64,000 bases of DNA from Pigmentiphaga humi (GTDB lineage Bacteria; Pseudomonadota; Gammaproteobacteria; Burkholderiales; Burkholderiaceae_B): assembly GCF_900606115.1 (NCBI RefSeq), contig NZ_UWPJ01000024.1, forward strand, positions 1 through 64,000, read 5' to 3'. How positions within the stretch are numbered: position 1 is the stretch's first letter; each line of letters begins with the position of its first letter. The notes below the pieces were generated by a model. It was not told the origin of the DNA. It searched no databases and saw only the letters and a program-made list of their open reading frames with translations. Position numbers and translations under genes: made by a program. Positions 1 through 8,399 of this stretch are shown here, one piece after another.

Positions 1-2
1 GC

Positions 3-1184
3 CCGCTGCCACCCCCCATCGCGCGCCCGGCCAACCTGCCTCCGCTGGCGAGCAGCAAGCACTACGCGCGCGCGAGCTGGCAGCAGCTCCCCGGCTGGAA
101 GACCGATACGCTGGACGTGCTGTGGCGGCCGCTGCTGGCCAACTGCCGCACCCTCATCCTGCGCACCGGCAAGCCGGCGTCGAACACGGCGCCGCCTGTG
201 GCCGACTCCTATGCCTGGCAGCGCACGTGCGCCGCCGCGCGCGACATGCCCGCCGTCCCGTCGGCCGAACAGGTCCGCGCGTTCCTGGAGCTGTGGCTGC
301 AGCCCTGGTCGGTCCGCGGCCCCGCGGGCGAGCCGGCAACCGGCCTGGCCACCAGCTACTACGAGCCGCTGGTCCATGCCTCGCGCGAACGCGGAGGCGC
401 CTATCAATGGCCGCTCTACGCGGTGCCGCCCGACCTGCTGACCATAGACCTGGGCGGCCTCTACCCCGAACTGGTCGGCAAGCGCGTGCGCGGCAAGCTC
501 GACGGCCGGCGCGTCGTTCCCTACGACACACGCGCCGAGATCGAGCGGCCCGAACGCCAGCCGCCAGCCATCGTCTGGGTCGACGATCCGGTGGAAGCCT
601 TCTTCCTGCAGGTACAAGGCACGGGGCGCGCAGTGCTGGACATCGGCCCCGGCCAGGGCAGCACCATCCGGCTGGCCTATGCCGACCATAACGGCCACCC
701 CTACGTGTCCATCGGGAAGTGGCTGATCGACAAGGGCGAGCTCACCATGGCGCAGGCATCGATGCAGGGCATACGCGCCTGGGCGCAGCGCAATCCGGCG
801 CGCGTCAAGGAGATGCTCAACGCCAACCCCGCCGTGGTGTTCTTCCGCGAAGAAGCCGTGGCCGACGCATCGGAAGGCCCCAAGGGAGCCTTGGGGCTGC
901 CGCTGACGCCGCTGCGCTCGATCGCGGTGGACCCGTCCATCGTCCCGCTGGGCAGCCTTGCCTACCTGGCGACCACGCGGCCCAATACCCGCCAGCCCAT
1001 GAACCTGGCCGTCCTGGCGCAAGACACCGGCACCGCCATCAAGGGGCCGGCGCGGGTGGACCTGTTCTGGGGATTCGGCGACGAAGCCGGCGACATGGCC
1101 GGCCGCATGAAGCAGGAAAGCCGGTTGTGGGTGCTGTGGCCGAAAGGTGAAGGCGTGCCTATAGGTTCCCCCCCTATGCGCTGA
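3..1184 (+). CDS. mltA: Membrane-bound lytic murein transglycosylase A (5' end outside window)
   Basis: MltA cleaves the peptidoglycan glycan strand between MurNAc and GlcNAc, forming 1,6-anhydro-MurNAc, at the outer membrane. The reading frame is open back to base 3 and the residues encoded before the first possible GTG at 117 (SWQQLPGW, then LANC) match the family's N-terminal region, so the true start and lipoprotein signal lie upstream of the window. The C-terminal 3D domain is clear: AQDTGTAIKGPARVDLFWGFG holds the two conserved aspartates of the active-site region, followed by EAGDMAGRMKQ and LWVLWPKG. The last residues (GSPPMR) and the stop codon lie inside a dispersed intergenic repeat, so the natural C-terminus may once have been different. 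Convergent with dsbC. Identification is firm. Confidence 0.93.
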   Translation, partial: PLPPPIARPANLPPLASSKHYARASWQQLPGWKTDTLDVLWRPLLANCRTLILRTGKPASNTAPPVADSYAWQRTCAAARDMPAVPSAEQVRAFLELWLQPWSVRGPAGEPATGLATSYYEPLVHASRERGGAYQWPLYAVPPDLLTIDLGGLYPELVGKRVRGKLDGRRVVPYDTRAEIERPERQPPAIVWVDDPVEAFFLQVQGTGRAVLDIGPGQGSTIRLAYADHNGHPYVSIGKWLIDKGELTMAQASMQGIRAWAQRNPARVKEMLNANPAVVFFREEAVADASEGPKGALGLPLTPLRSIAVDPSIVPLGSLAYLATTRPNTRQPMNLAVLAQDTGTAIKGPARVDLFWGFGDEAGDMAGRMKQESRLWVLWPKGEGVPIGSPPMR

Positions 1185-1247
1185 CGCGCGCCCCCCAGGG
1201 GGCGGCACTGGCGGACCGGCAAAGCCGGATCCGCTGTGCCCTGGGTC
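1168..1247 (+). repeat. Dispersed intergenic palindromic repeat, copy A
   Basis: GC-rich element built from nested palindromes: a C-run/G-run pair (CCCCCCAGGGGG), then GGCAC...GTGCC enclosing GCGGACCGG-CAAA-GCCGGATCCGC, ending in CCCTGGGTC. The same unit occurs at 27876-27954 (reversed), 29362-29440, 52131-52205 (eroded) and 61715-61854 (compound). As RNA it would fold into a long hairpin. It lies between the convergent mltA and dsbC genes and overlaps the last codons of mltA. Confidence 0.85.
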
Positions 1248-1268
1248 AAAAAATCCTCGGCGGGATCT

Positions 1269-1997
1269 CTACATCGCCTCCAGGCGTTGCTTGAGGCTCT
1301 CGGCGGGAATCGCGCCGCCGACCCGGGTGTTGTCGCCGAAGATGATGGTGGGCGTGCCGGTGACCTGGAGCTTCTTGCCCAGGGCCAGGACTTCCTGGAT
1401 GGGGGCGTCGCAGTTGGCGGACTTGGGGGCCTTGCCGTTGAGCATCCAGTCGTCCCAGGCCTTGCCGCGGTCGGAGGCGCACCAGACCGCCTGGGATTTG
1501 GTGGTGGAATCAGGCGACAGGATGGGATAGAGGAAGGTATAGATGGTGACGTTGTCTATGCCCTGCATGGTCCGCCGCAACTGCTTGCAGTAGCCGCAGT
1601 TGGGATCCTCGAACAGCGCGATCCGGCGCTTGCCGTTGCCGCGCACCTGCTTGATGGCGAGCTTGAGCGGCAGCTCGTCGAACTTCACCGCGAGCAACTG
1701 CTCCTTGCGTTCGCGCGTGATGTTCTTTTTGGTCGCGGCATCGATCAGGCTGCCGTCGAACACGTAGCTGACGTTCTCGTCGGTATAGACCAGTTCGCCG
1801 CCGATGCGGATCTCGTACAGCCCATAGGGCGTGCGGGAGACGCCGTCGATGCCGACTGCGCCGAAGCGTTGTTCGAAGCGCTGGCGGACAGCGCTCTCGG
1901 CCGCCGACGGCTGGGCCGCGGCGGCCTGCGCCCAGGCGGCGCCCACCGGCACCGCGCAGGCGGTCATCAATACCAGGGATGAAAACAGGCGTTTCAT
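1269..1997 (-). CDS. dsbC: Periplasmic disulfide isomerase DsbC
   Basis: DsbC rearranges wrong disulfides in periplasmic proteins as a V-shaped homodimer kept reduced by DsbD. The 242-residue product has a signal peptide (MKRLFSSLVLMTACAVPVGA, cleavage near AWA-Q), an N-terminal dimerisation domain (about 30-95), then a thioredoxin fold with the CGYC active site at 134-137 (FEDPNCGYCKQL) and the cis-proline segment GTPTIIFG near residue 205. Length is normal for the family. The start has a good ribosome site (GAGGAGA, 4 nt before ATG). It lies 48 bp downstream of the ubiH-like gene in the same direction and may be cotranscribed with it. Confidence 0.95.
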   Translation of the reverse strand: MKRLFSSLVLMTACAVPVGAAWAQAAAAQPSAAESAVRQRFEQRFGAVGIDGVSRTPYGLYEIRIGGELVYTDENVSYVFDGSLIDAATKKNITRERKEQLLAVKFDELPLKLAIKQVRGNGKRRIALFEDPNCGYCKQLRRTMQGIDNVTIYTFLYPILSPDSTTKSQAVWCASDRGKAWDDWMLNGKAPKSANCDAPIQEVLALGKKLQVTGTPTIIFGDNTRVGGAIPAESLKQRLEAM

Positions 1998-2045
1998 GGA
2001 TTCTCCTCATCCGGCATACGGACTGCCTGCCGGTCTTCGTTCATT

Positions 2046-3272
2046 TCAAGCACCTGCCGCGCCATTGACCAGCAGTCGCTTGAGCAGCGGCAGCTTGTCC
2101 ACGACGTCCAGCCCGGCATTGCGCAGCCACCCCACCGGAGCCGCCGGCGCGCCGAACAGATGGAACAGGCCGTCGGTGACGATCCGCATCGCCATCAAGG
2201 GCTCGGCACGCGCCCGCGCGTAGCGGCGCAGCAGGCGTTCGTCGTCCACGGCGCGGAACGGCTCGCGGCCGCCCAGCACCTCGGCCAGCGCTGCCACGTC
2301 GCCCAGGCCGAGATTGAGCCCCTGGCCGGCGAGCGGATGCACCAGATGCGCGGCGTCGCCCACCAGCACCACGCCGCGATGCGCGAGCAGCGGGCTGTGC
2401 TGCAAGGCCAGCGGAAAGCCCAACAGCGGACTGCGTACGCGCAGCGCCCCCAGCCTGCCGGCGGTTGCCTGCGCCAATCGGTGTTCGAGCACGGCGGCCT
2501 GCTCGGCCTCGGGCAGTTCCAGCAGCGCACGGGCCTGACCGCGCGGCATGGACCAGACCATGGAAACCTGGTGTCCGGCCGCCGTGTCCGGCATGGGCAG
2601 CAGCGCCAGGATGCCGTCCTGGGTGAACCATTGGCAGGCGCATTCCTGGTGCGGCAGCCCGGCATCCAGGTGCACCACGACGCCGGTGGCGTCGTAAGGC
2701 GTGCGCGCAACGGCCAGCCCCGCCATCTCCCGCAGGCGCGAATCGGCGCCGTCCGCGGCGACCGCGAGCCGTGCCCGTAGCGTCTGCCCCGAGGCGGTAG
2801 ACAGCGCCAGGCCGCCTCCCGCGGGCGCCGGCGCGAATGCCGCCAGCGTATCGTCGGTCCAGCGTATGCCCGACCACTGCACGGCCTGCCGCAGCACCCG
2901 TTCCAATTCGCGCGATTCGACGATCCAGGCCAGGTAGTCGCTGCCCGCCTGCCAGGCGGACAGGCCGAGGCGGCCGGGACGACGGCCCGAGGCGGCATGA
3001 TCGCCACGGATGTCCATGGTTCGCACGCCGGTGATGCGTTCGGCCGGCAAGGCCTCCCAGATGCCCAGTTGCGCCAGCATGCCGCGGCTGGCCGGCGACA
3101 GCGCATAGACGCGCGGATCGTAGGCGTCGGCCTCGGGCGCGGGCAGCGGTTTGCGCGGGCCCAGCAGTTCCACCCGCAAGCCCTTGCGCGCGAGCGCGAG
3201 CGCGGCGGCCAGGCCGGCAATGCCGGTTCCGACCACAGCGACGTCGGGAAGCGAAGAAGCGGCAGATGTCAT
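2046..3272 (-). CDS. ubiH: UbiH/UbiF/VisC-family FAD hydroxylase (ubiquinone biosynthesis)
   Basis: Flavin-dependent monooxygenase of the UbiH/UbiF/COQ6 branch, which hydroxylates the ring of ubiquinone precursors using NAD(P)H and O2. The N-terminal dinucleotide fold reads VVGTGIAGLAAALALARKG (residues 13-31); a DG motif (AVAADGADSRLRE) lies mid-protein; the FAD ribityl-binding GD motif VGDAAHLVHPLAGQGLN starts near residue 304. At 408 residues it has the normal length. The exact ring position (UbiH against UbiF or UbiI) cannot be settled from sequence alone. Upstream, 30 bp away, is the mscS-like gene; downstream is dsbC. This conserved core context fits a housekeeping role rather than catabolism, unlike the other FAD hydroxylases in the window. 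Confidence 0.85.
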   Translation of the reverse strand: MTSAASSLPDVAVVGTGIAGLAAALALARKGLRVELLGPRKPLPAPEADAYDPRVYALSPASRGMLAQLGIWEALPAERITGVRTMDIRGDHAASGRRPGRLGLSAWQAGSDYLAWIVESRELERVLRQAVQWSGIRWTDDTLAAFAPAPAGGGLALSTASGQTLRARLAVAADGADSRLREMAGLAVARTPYDATGVVVHLDAGLPHQECACQWFTQDGILALLPMPDTAAGHQVSMVWSMPRGQARALLELPEAEQAAVLEHRLAQATAGRLGALRVRSPLLGFPLALQHSPLLAHRGVVLVGDAAHLVHPLAGQGLNLGLGDVAALAEVLGGREPFRAVDDERLLRRYARARAEPLMAMRIVTDGLFHLFGAPAAPVGWLRNAGLDVVDKLPLLKRLLVNGAAGA

Positions 3273-3302
3273 ATCAGGTTGTCCACAGTGTACAGCGCTC
3301 GC

Positions 3303-4157
3303 TCAGGCGCGGCCGGCCTCGGCCGCGAGCTGGCGGTAATAGTGGGCCAGGATGTCCTGCCCCGTTGCCACGCGCGCATTGCTCGGGCACGGGAAACGCA
3401 AGGCCACGTCCACCCGCTTCGCATCGACCGGTTCGATCAGCACCAGCGGCTGGCTGGCCGGCAGCGCGATCAGGTAGGCGCCCTCGATATGGCGGAAATG
3501 CGCGTCCGCCTGTTCCAGCCAGGGCGCGCAGACATTCTTGCCGGCCTGCAGCAGGCGCGCCTGCGCGCCGGGAATGTCGTCGCCGGGTTCGAGCGGCACC
3601 CGCACCGTTTCCAGCACGAACGTCCCCATCGCCGAATAGACCCGCACGGGGTTGGTCAGCAGGAGCATATTGGGAAAACGGCAGATGCGCCCGTTCACGT
3701 AGCCCGACGAGGATTGCTCCAGCAGCGCGGTGGTGAAGAGGTCGATGGTCAGCACCTCGCCCTTCATGCCGTTGATCTCGATGACGTCGCCGACCGAATA
3801 CGAGCTCTGCGTGGCTCGCATCAGCGAACCGAGCGCGCTCATCACGTATTCCTTGCTCGCGATCGCGACCGCCGCCGCCAGCGCCGCGACCGACAGCGCG
3901 AAATGGCGCAATTGCCCGCCCCAGATGAACAGCATCAGCAGCAAGGTGAGGATGACGATGGTGTTGCGCACGGTCAGATAGCCCGTGCGCCGTTCTTCGT
4001 TCGACCCCGAGCCCTTGGCGCGGTAATAGCGAATGGTGGCGCGCGTGGCGAAGGTCGCCGCCAGCAGCACCAGCAGCGTGATGACCAACTGGCCGGGCGT
4101 ATCGGAGGACTCGAACCACCTGATCAACGGGGCCCACAACGACGAGATGGCATCCAT
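3303..4157 (-). CDS. MscS-like mechanosensitive channel protein
   Basis: Small member of the MscS family, inner-membrane channels that open on membrane tension to release solutes. Predicted 284 residues with three hydrophobic segments: about 20-38, 64-80 and 85-103, the last (ALSVAALAAAVAIASKEYV) being the Ala/Gly-rich pore helix; then the cytoplasmic beta-domain signature SVGDVIEINGMKGEVLTIDLFTT, where the family usually has F.VGD.I...G..G.V..I. An open frame continues to a TTG at 4175, but ATG at 4157 (MDAISSLW) is preferred. No strong ribosome site is visible for either. Possibly first gene of an mscS-ubiH-dsbC transcription unit. Confidence 0.85.
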   Translation of the reverse strand: MDAISSLWAPLIRWFESSDTPGQLVITLLVLLAATFATRATIRYYRAKGSGSNEERRTGYLTVRNTIVILTLLLMLFIWGGQLRHFALSVAALAAAVAIASKEYVMSALGSLMRATQSSYSVGDVIEINGMKGEVLTIDLFTTALLEQSSSGYVNGRICRFPNMLLLTNPVRVYSAMGTFVLETVRVPLEPGDDIPGAQARLLQAGKNVCAPWLEQADAHFRHIEGAYLIALPASQPLVLIEPVDAKRVDVALRFPCPSNARVATGQDILAHYYRQLAAEAGRA

Positions 4158-4512
4158 GACATGCAACGGCGGCAACCGTTCAGAAACAATTCACGCCATT
4201 CTACGTTGGCGGGAAAAGGCTGGGCAGTGTTAAGGTTCGGCGTGGGCGCCTCGCGCCCCGGCGATGCGGCAAGCTCCGCATCGCGCGCAGGAGCCGCTCC
4301 CGGGCACGTTTGATGCTGACCGGAATCGCGGCGGCTCTTGCATCATCGCCGCGTCTTGCGACGCGCTTCCCAGAGCCGCTTCCGGCTGCAAGGGCCGCTT
4401 TGGCGGGCCCTGCCGATGGCTCGTCAACCTCCGAATGGCTCACCGTCATCACGGATGCCAGGCCGCGTTCCCACCGGTATGCGGCCATGGCGCAACCATG
4501 GAGAACCTCTCG
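4158..4512. other. 355-bp divergent intergenic region with a stem-loop
   Basis: Separates the leftward mscS-like gene from the rightward DUF481 gene. The clearest structure is a perfect 9-bp hairpin, GCGATGCGG-CAAGCT-CCGCATCGC, at 4261-4284. A -10-like TAGAAT for the leftward gene reads at 4203-4198 on the minus strand, without a convincing -35. Open frames continue through the region on both strands but have no family resemblance and are taken as GC-rich chance frames. Confidence 0.4.
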
Positions 4513-5262
4513 ATGTTCCATACCGCACGCATCGCCGCGCTGGCCCTTGCCGTGGCCGCCCTGCCCGTCTGGGCCCAGGCGCCCTTGAAGACCGATGGGC
4601 AATGGCGCGGCTCGGTCAACGCCGGCGCCAGTCTCGCCAAGGGCAATACCGACTCCACCACCCTGAACATAGGCGCCAACGCCGGCAAGGCGACCGAGAC
4701 GGACCGGTTGAATTTCAGTCTCACGGCGCTGTACGGCACCAAGAATGAAAACGGCGACAAGTCCGAGACCGCCAATCTCTGGCGCATGGGCGGCAAATAC
4801 GACCGCGACATCACCGACCGCATGTTCGGCTTCGGCTCGCTGGACCTGGAGCACGACAAGCTGCAGGAACTCGACCTGCGCGGCGTCGCGGCGGGCGGCG
4901 TGGGCCGGCACATCGTCAAGACCGACAAGACCCTGTTCGACGTATTCACCGGCCTGGCCTACAACCATGAGCGCTTCACCCACGACACGCGCAATTCCGT
5001 CGAGTGGCTGCTGGGAGAAGAGTCGTCGCACAAGATCTCGGATACCACCTCCTTGCACCAGCGGCTGGCGGTCTATCCCAACCTGAGCAACGGCGGCGAA
5101 TACCGCGTGCAGCTCGATGCCGGCCTGACCACCTCGATTACCAAGAAGATCGAGTTGAAGCTCACGCTGTCCAACCGCTATATGAGCAATCCGCAGCCCG
5201 GCGTGAAAAAGACCGATACCCTGCTGCTGACCAGCATCGGCTATCGCTTCGGGCCCGACTGA
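4513..5262 (+). CDS. DUF481 outer-membrane beta-barrel protein (YdiY-like)
   Basis: Predicted 249-residue secreted protein with a Sec signal peptide (MFHTARIAALALAVAALPVWAQA) followed by DUF481: WRGSVNAGASLAKGNTDSTTLNIGANA, then alternating polar/hydrophobic strands and an aromatic C-terminus (IGYRFGPD), typical of small outer-membrane barrels. DUF481 proteins are salt-induced outer-membrane proteins of unknown function. ATG 4513 is chosen because the signal peptide begins there and GGAGA lies 9 nt upstream; ATG 4498, five codons earlier and in frame, is an alternative. The open frame runs back to 4264 but the extra residues show no signal-like character. Confidence 0.85.
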   Translation: MFHTARIAALALAVAALPVWAQAPLKTDGQWRGSVNAGASLAKGNTDSTTLNIGANAGKATETDRLNFSLTALYGTKNENGDKSETANLWRMGGKYDRDITDRMFGFGSLDLEHDKLQELDLRGVAAGGVGRHIVKTDKTLFDVFTGLAYNHERFTHDTRNSVEWLLGEESSHKISDTTSLHQRLAVYPNLSNGGEYRVQLDAGLTTSITKKIELKLTLSNRYMSNPQPGVKKTDTLLLTSIGYRFGPD

Positions 5263-5285
5263 GCCCATCCCGCGCGGAAAATGTG

Positions 5286-5316
5286 AAAAAGCCCGCCGGC
5301 GTGTGGCTGGCGGGCT
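5286..5316 (-). terminator. Rho-independent terminator of the DUF4148 gene
   Basis: Inverted repeat AGCCCGCC (5290-5297) with GGCGGGCT (5309-5316), extendable by three more pairs including one G-U, leaving a 5-nt loop. On the minus strand the stem is followed by TTTTTCAC, giving the U-tract expected of an intrinsic terminator. It lies 54 bp beyond the stop of the leftward DUF4148 gene, between it and the convergent DUF481 gene. Confidence 0.75.
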
Positions 5317-5370
5317 GGCGCGCAGGCGAGGTAACGCCCGCGCGCTGCGGCTATCGACGGCCGGCGCGCT

Positions 5371-5694
5371 TTATAGCGCGGCAGGCTCGTCGCCTGGCAC
5401 CGTCACGCGGTGGCTCAGGCGGAACTCCTTGAGTTCCTGCTGCACCCGGGCGCGGTCCACGGACTGGCCGGCCTGTTGCAGCGGCGCGCTGGCTAGGTCC
5501 TCACGGCCATAGACGATGCCGCCATTGGCCTTGGCTTGCGCCAGTTCGGCCAGCACCTGGGCGCGGCTCAGCTCATGGGTGGCCGAGATCCCGGGGGGCG
5601 GGAAATCGTTGCCGTAGTTGTTGCCTTGGTCGGCATGGGCGGCGGCGCCCAGCAGCGAAGCGGCAATCAGAGCGGTATAGGCGAAGGCTTTCAT
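5371..5694 (-). CDS. DUF4148 small secreted protein
   Basis: A 107-residue protein with a signal peptide (MKAFAYTALIAASLLGAAAHA) followed by the DUF4148 pattern: a segment with LSRAQVLAELAQAKANGGI, then YGREDLAS and a C-terminal half with VQQELKEFRLSHR. DUF4148 proteins are very common in Burkholderiales, are predicted periplasmic, and have no known function. ATG 5694 is preferred over an ATG four codons upstream because the signal peptide starts there. The gene is divergent from the LysR gene at 5839, which may regulate it, and ends in an intrinsic terminator. Confidence 0.85.
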   Translation of the reverse strand: MKAFAYTALIAASLLGAAAHADQGNNYGNDFPPPGISATHELSRAQVLAELAQAKANGGIVYGREDLASAPLQQAGQSVDRARVQQELKEFRLSHRVTVPGDEPAAL

Positions 5695-5838
5695 AACTAA
5701 CTCCATCTTGTTATCGTTGAAAGATCAGTCACGTTCAAGGGTATGTACTGATTGCTTGAATGACCGTGGAGTTATAGTGCGCCTTCCTGAGCGATAATTG
5801 AAATCAATACTCTCGATTATTGGTATAAGGATTCGATT

Positions 5839-6780
5839 ATGCCTAGCCGCACCGACCTGAATCTGTTGCTGACGCTGGAGACCTTGCTGGCGGAACGCAA
5901 CGTGACCAAGGCCGCGGCCAAGCTCAACAGCAGCCAGCCCGCCGTGTCGGCGCAGCTGGTCAAGCTGCGTCGCATGTTCGACGACCCGCTGCTGATACCG
6001 GGCGCCCGCGGGATGACGCCGACGCCGCGCGCCCTGGAACTGGCGCCGCGGCTGTCCGAGCTGCTCGATGGCTTTCGCTCCATCGTCCACGCCGAAGACT
6101 TCGACCCAGCCACGGCGCAGGCCCGCATCCTGATCGGCACCAACGACGCGACCCAATGCCGCATGGTGCGATGGTTCGGCGAGCTTGCCACGACGGCGCC
6201 GGGCATACAGATAGGCTTCGTCTCGGCCACTCGCGTCATGGTGCCCGACATAGAACAATACATGGCGTCGGGCCAGGTCGATATCATCATTTCCCGGCGC
6301 AGCGCGTTTCCCGACCGGCTGCACGTGCGCGGACTGGACGACGAATATTTCGTCTGCGCCATGCGCTGGGACCATCCTTTCAACAAGAAGCAGCTCACTG
6401 CCAAGGCCTTCGCAGCCATGCGGCACGTCATCGTCTCGCCGTTGGGCGGCGATTTCGCCGACACGACCGACGAAACCTTGCGCGAGATGGGGCTGTCGCG
6501 CACCACGGGGGTCTCGGTGCCGAACTTCCTGGTCGCCGAACAAATCCTGCGCAGCACGGATATGGTCGCGGTATTCCCCGCATCGCTGGCGCGCTCGATG
6601 GCGGCCAGCCTGAAGAGCTATCCCCTGCCCTACCCGGCGCCCAAGATAGAACTGGCGATGGCCTGGCACGTGCGCACCCACCAGAGCCCCGCGCACCGCT
6701 GGGTGCGCGACCAGCTCGCGGACCTGCTCATCGGCCAATTGAAGAACGACGCCGGCCCGCTGGCGCAGGTCGCCTGGTAG
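5839..6780 (+). CDS. LysR-family transcriptional regulator (NodD/PcaQ-like)
   Basis: 313-residue LysR regulator. The N-terminal winged HTH reads DLNLLLTLETLLAERNVTKAAAKLNSSQPAVSAQLVKLRRMFDD (about residues 6-50), followed by GMTPTPRALELAPRL, the arrangement of the NodD/NahR subgroup that responds to aromatic or related inducers. The effector domain spans roughly 90-300. ATG 5839 has AAGGA 8 nt upstream. It is convergent with the FAD hydroxylase gene at 6790 and divergent from the DUF4148 gene. The spacer upstream contains ATTGA-AA-TCAAT at about 5797, a small dyad that could be part of its binding site. Confidence 0.9.
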   Translation: MPSRTDLNLLLTLETLLAERNVTKAAAKLNSSQPAVSAQLVKLRRMFDDPLLIPGARGMTPTPRALELAPRLSELLDGFRSIVHAEDFDPATAQARILIGTNDATQCRMVRWFGELATTAPGIQIGFVSATRVMVPDIEQYMASGQVDIIISRRSAFPDRLHVRGLDDEYFVCAMRWDHPFNKKQLTAKAFAAMRHVIVSPLGGDFADTTDETLREMGLSRTTGVSVPNFLVAEQILRSTDMVAVFPASLARSMAASLKSYPLPYPAPKIELAMAWHVRTHQSPAHRWVRDQLADLLIGQLKNDAGPLAQVAW

Positions 6781-6789
6781 CCGGCCCGC

Positions 6790-8394
6790 TCAGCCCCGCC
6801 CGGCCGCGGCGTAGCGCGCGTACAAATCGTCCAGGCGCGCGGCATCGCCATCGCGCAGGAAGGCAAGCACGTAGCGATCCGGGCGGACCAGCACGGCCCG
6901 CGCCTGCGCGGCCGCCAACAAGCGTTCCAGCGCCCCCTCGCAATCGCGCACGAGAACGCGTCCGTCCCGCGGCTGCGGCATGGGCCAGGGGAAATCGTCC
7001 TCGGGCCGGACCAGCTCGACGCGCCGCATGCCCGTCGCGGCGATCAGGCGCTCGGCCTGCTCGGGCAGCGATTCGCCAACCCAGCTCACGCAGGCAAAGC
7101 CCTGCCCCAACGCCTCATCCAGCAACCGGCGCGCGCCCCCCGGCCACTCCACGCGCGGCTGCGGCAGCAACTGGCCGGCCTTGACCGCGTCGTCGGGCGC
7201 CCGGCAGGGCACGAAGAAGCCGTCGGCAAAGCGCGGCTTGGGCTTGAACTTGAGCTGCAGCACATAGTCGCGCGCGGGCCGATACAGGCTGCACAGCTTG
7301 AGCGCCCATTGCGCAGCCATCGCTCCCAGCCGGGATTTGGGCTGCATGTAATGGCCGATGCGTATCGCCATCTTGATCAGCGCCCAGGCGTGCGGCTTGC
7401 GTTCGGTCTCGTAGGTGTCCAGCAATTGCGGCCCCTGCCGGCCCTGCACGACGGCCGCCAGCTTCCAGGCCAGGTTGGCGGCATCGCGTATGCCGCTGTT
7501 CATCCCCTGGCCCGCGAAAGGCGGCGTCAGGTGCGCGGCGTCGCCGGCCAGGAAGATCCGGCCCTGCTGCCAGCGCTCGGCCTCGCGGGCATGGAAGGTG
7601 TAGACCACCTTGCGCGCGATGACCAGGTCGGCGTCCGAAGGCTCCCGGTCGCGTATCCAGCCGCGCAGGCGCGTGTCGTCGAGCACGTACTCCGGCGTCT
7701 CCCCGTCCTTGAGCATGAACTCATAGCGCACCGTGCCCTGCGGCCCGGGCAGCCGGATCGCGGGTCGCACGGGGTCGCAGTACGTACGCGTATGGCGGAA
7801 CGGCGTCTTGCGGTCCAGCATGTCCACGATCAGCCATTTCTCGGCGAACGTGTTGCCCGACAGCGCGATGCCGAGCTGCTCGCGCACCCCGCTGCGGCCG
7901 CCGTCGCAGGCCACCAGCCAGTCGCAGCTCAGCGTCGCCGGGGCGCCGTCATGGTCCACTTGCAGCACCACCTTGCCGCCGTCCTGCGCGAAGCTGCGCA
8001 GCTCATGGCGGAAACGCACCTCGACATGCGCGAACCGCCGCAGCCCCTCGCGCAGCTGCGCCGCCAGGACGGCCTGGCGGAAGGCATTGCGCTTGGGATA
8101 GCCGAACTCGACCGACTGCGGTTCGATGCGGGCGAACTCCTTGTCCGCCCACGAGAAGTAGTGGACGCCATAGCCCGGCACGATCTGCGGCATGACCGCA
8201 TCCACCAGCCCCGCGGCCTGCATCGTGCGCAGGCTCTCGTCGTCGATGGAGACGGCGCGCGGCTCGTCCACCGTCGAGACATTGCGTTCGAGCAGCAGTG
8301 TGGGGACGCCGTAGACCCCGAGCAGGTTGGCCAGGGTCAAGCCGGTCGGGCCGGCACCGAGGACGATGACCGGAAAGTGTGTGGTTGCTTGCAT
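6790..8394 (-). CDS. MhpA-type FAD-dependent aromatic hydroxylase
   Basis: Predicted 534-residue class A flavoprotein monooxygenase, close in plan to 3-(3-hydroxyphenyl)propionate hydroxylase MhpA (about 550 residues). FAD motifs: IVLGAGPTGLTLANLLG (residues 9-25), the DG motif ACDGGRSGVREQLG, and the GD motif LAGDAAHLTPPFAGQGMNSG; a C-terminal thioredoxin-like region follows, ending in the VLVRPDRYVLAFL pattern. It would add a hydroxyl ortho to a phenolic OH using NAD(P)H and O2. It is the last gene of a leftward operon: VOC/extradiol-like protein (9169), IclR regulator (8400), this gene, with gaps of 7 and 5 bp. Substrate unknown. Confidence 0.88.
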   Translation of the reverse strand: MQATTHFPVIVLGAGPTGLTLANLLGVYGVPTLLLERNVSTVDEPRAVSIDDESLRTMQAAGLVDAVMPQIVPGYGVHYFSWADKEFARIEPQSVEFGYPKRNAFRQAVLAAQLREGLRRFAHVEVRFRHELRSFAQDGGKVVLQVDHDGAPATLSCDWLVACDGGRSGVREQLGIALSGNTFAEKWLIVDMLDRKTPFRHTRTYCDPVRPAIRLPGPQGTVRYEFMLKDGETPEYVLDDTRLRGWIRDREPSDADLVIARKVVYTFHAREAERWQQGRIFLAGDAAHLTPPFAGQGMNSGIRDAANLAWKLAAVVQGRQGPQLLDTYETERKPHAWALIKMAIRIGHYMQPKSRLGAMAAQWALKLCSLYRPARDYVLQLKFKPKPRFADGFFVPCRAPDDAVKAGQLLPQPRVEWPGGARRLLDEALGQGFACVSWVGESLPEQAERLIAATGMRRVELVRPEDDFPWPMPQPRDGRVLVRDCEGALERLLAAAQARAVLVRPDRYVLAFLRDGDAARLDDLYARYAAAGRG

Positions 8395-8399
8395 GGTGC

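Noticed and set aside
1831-2223. Plus-strand frame across the dsbC-ubiH junction
   Set aside because: No ribosome site, no family resemblance, and it is antisense to the start of dsbC and end of the ubiH-like gene.
4201-5268. 355-codon open frame antisense to the DUF481 gene
   Set aside because: No signal, domain or ribosome site; the opposite strand encodes a recognisable outer-membrane protein with signal peptide.
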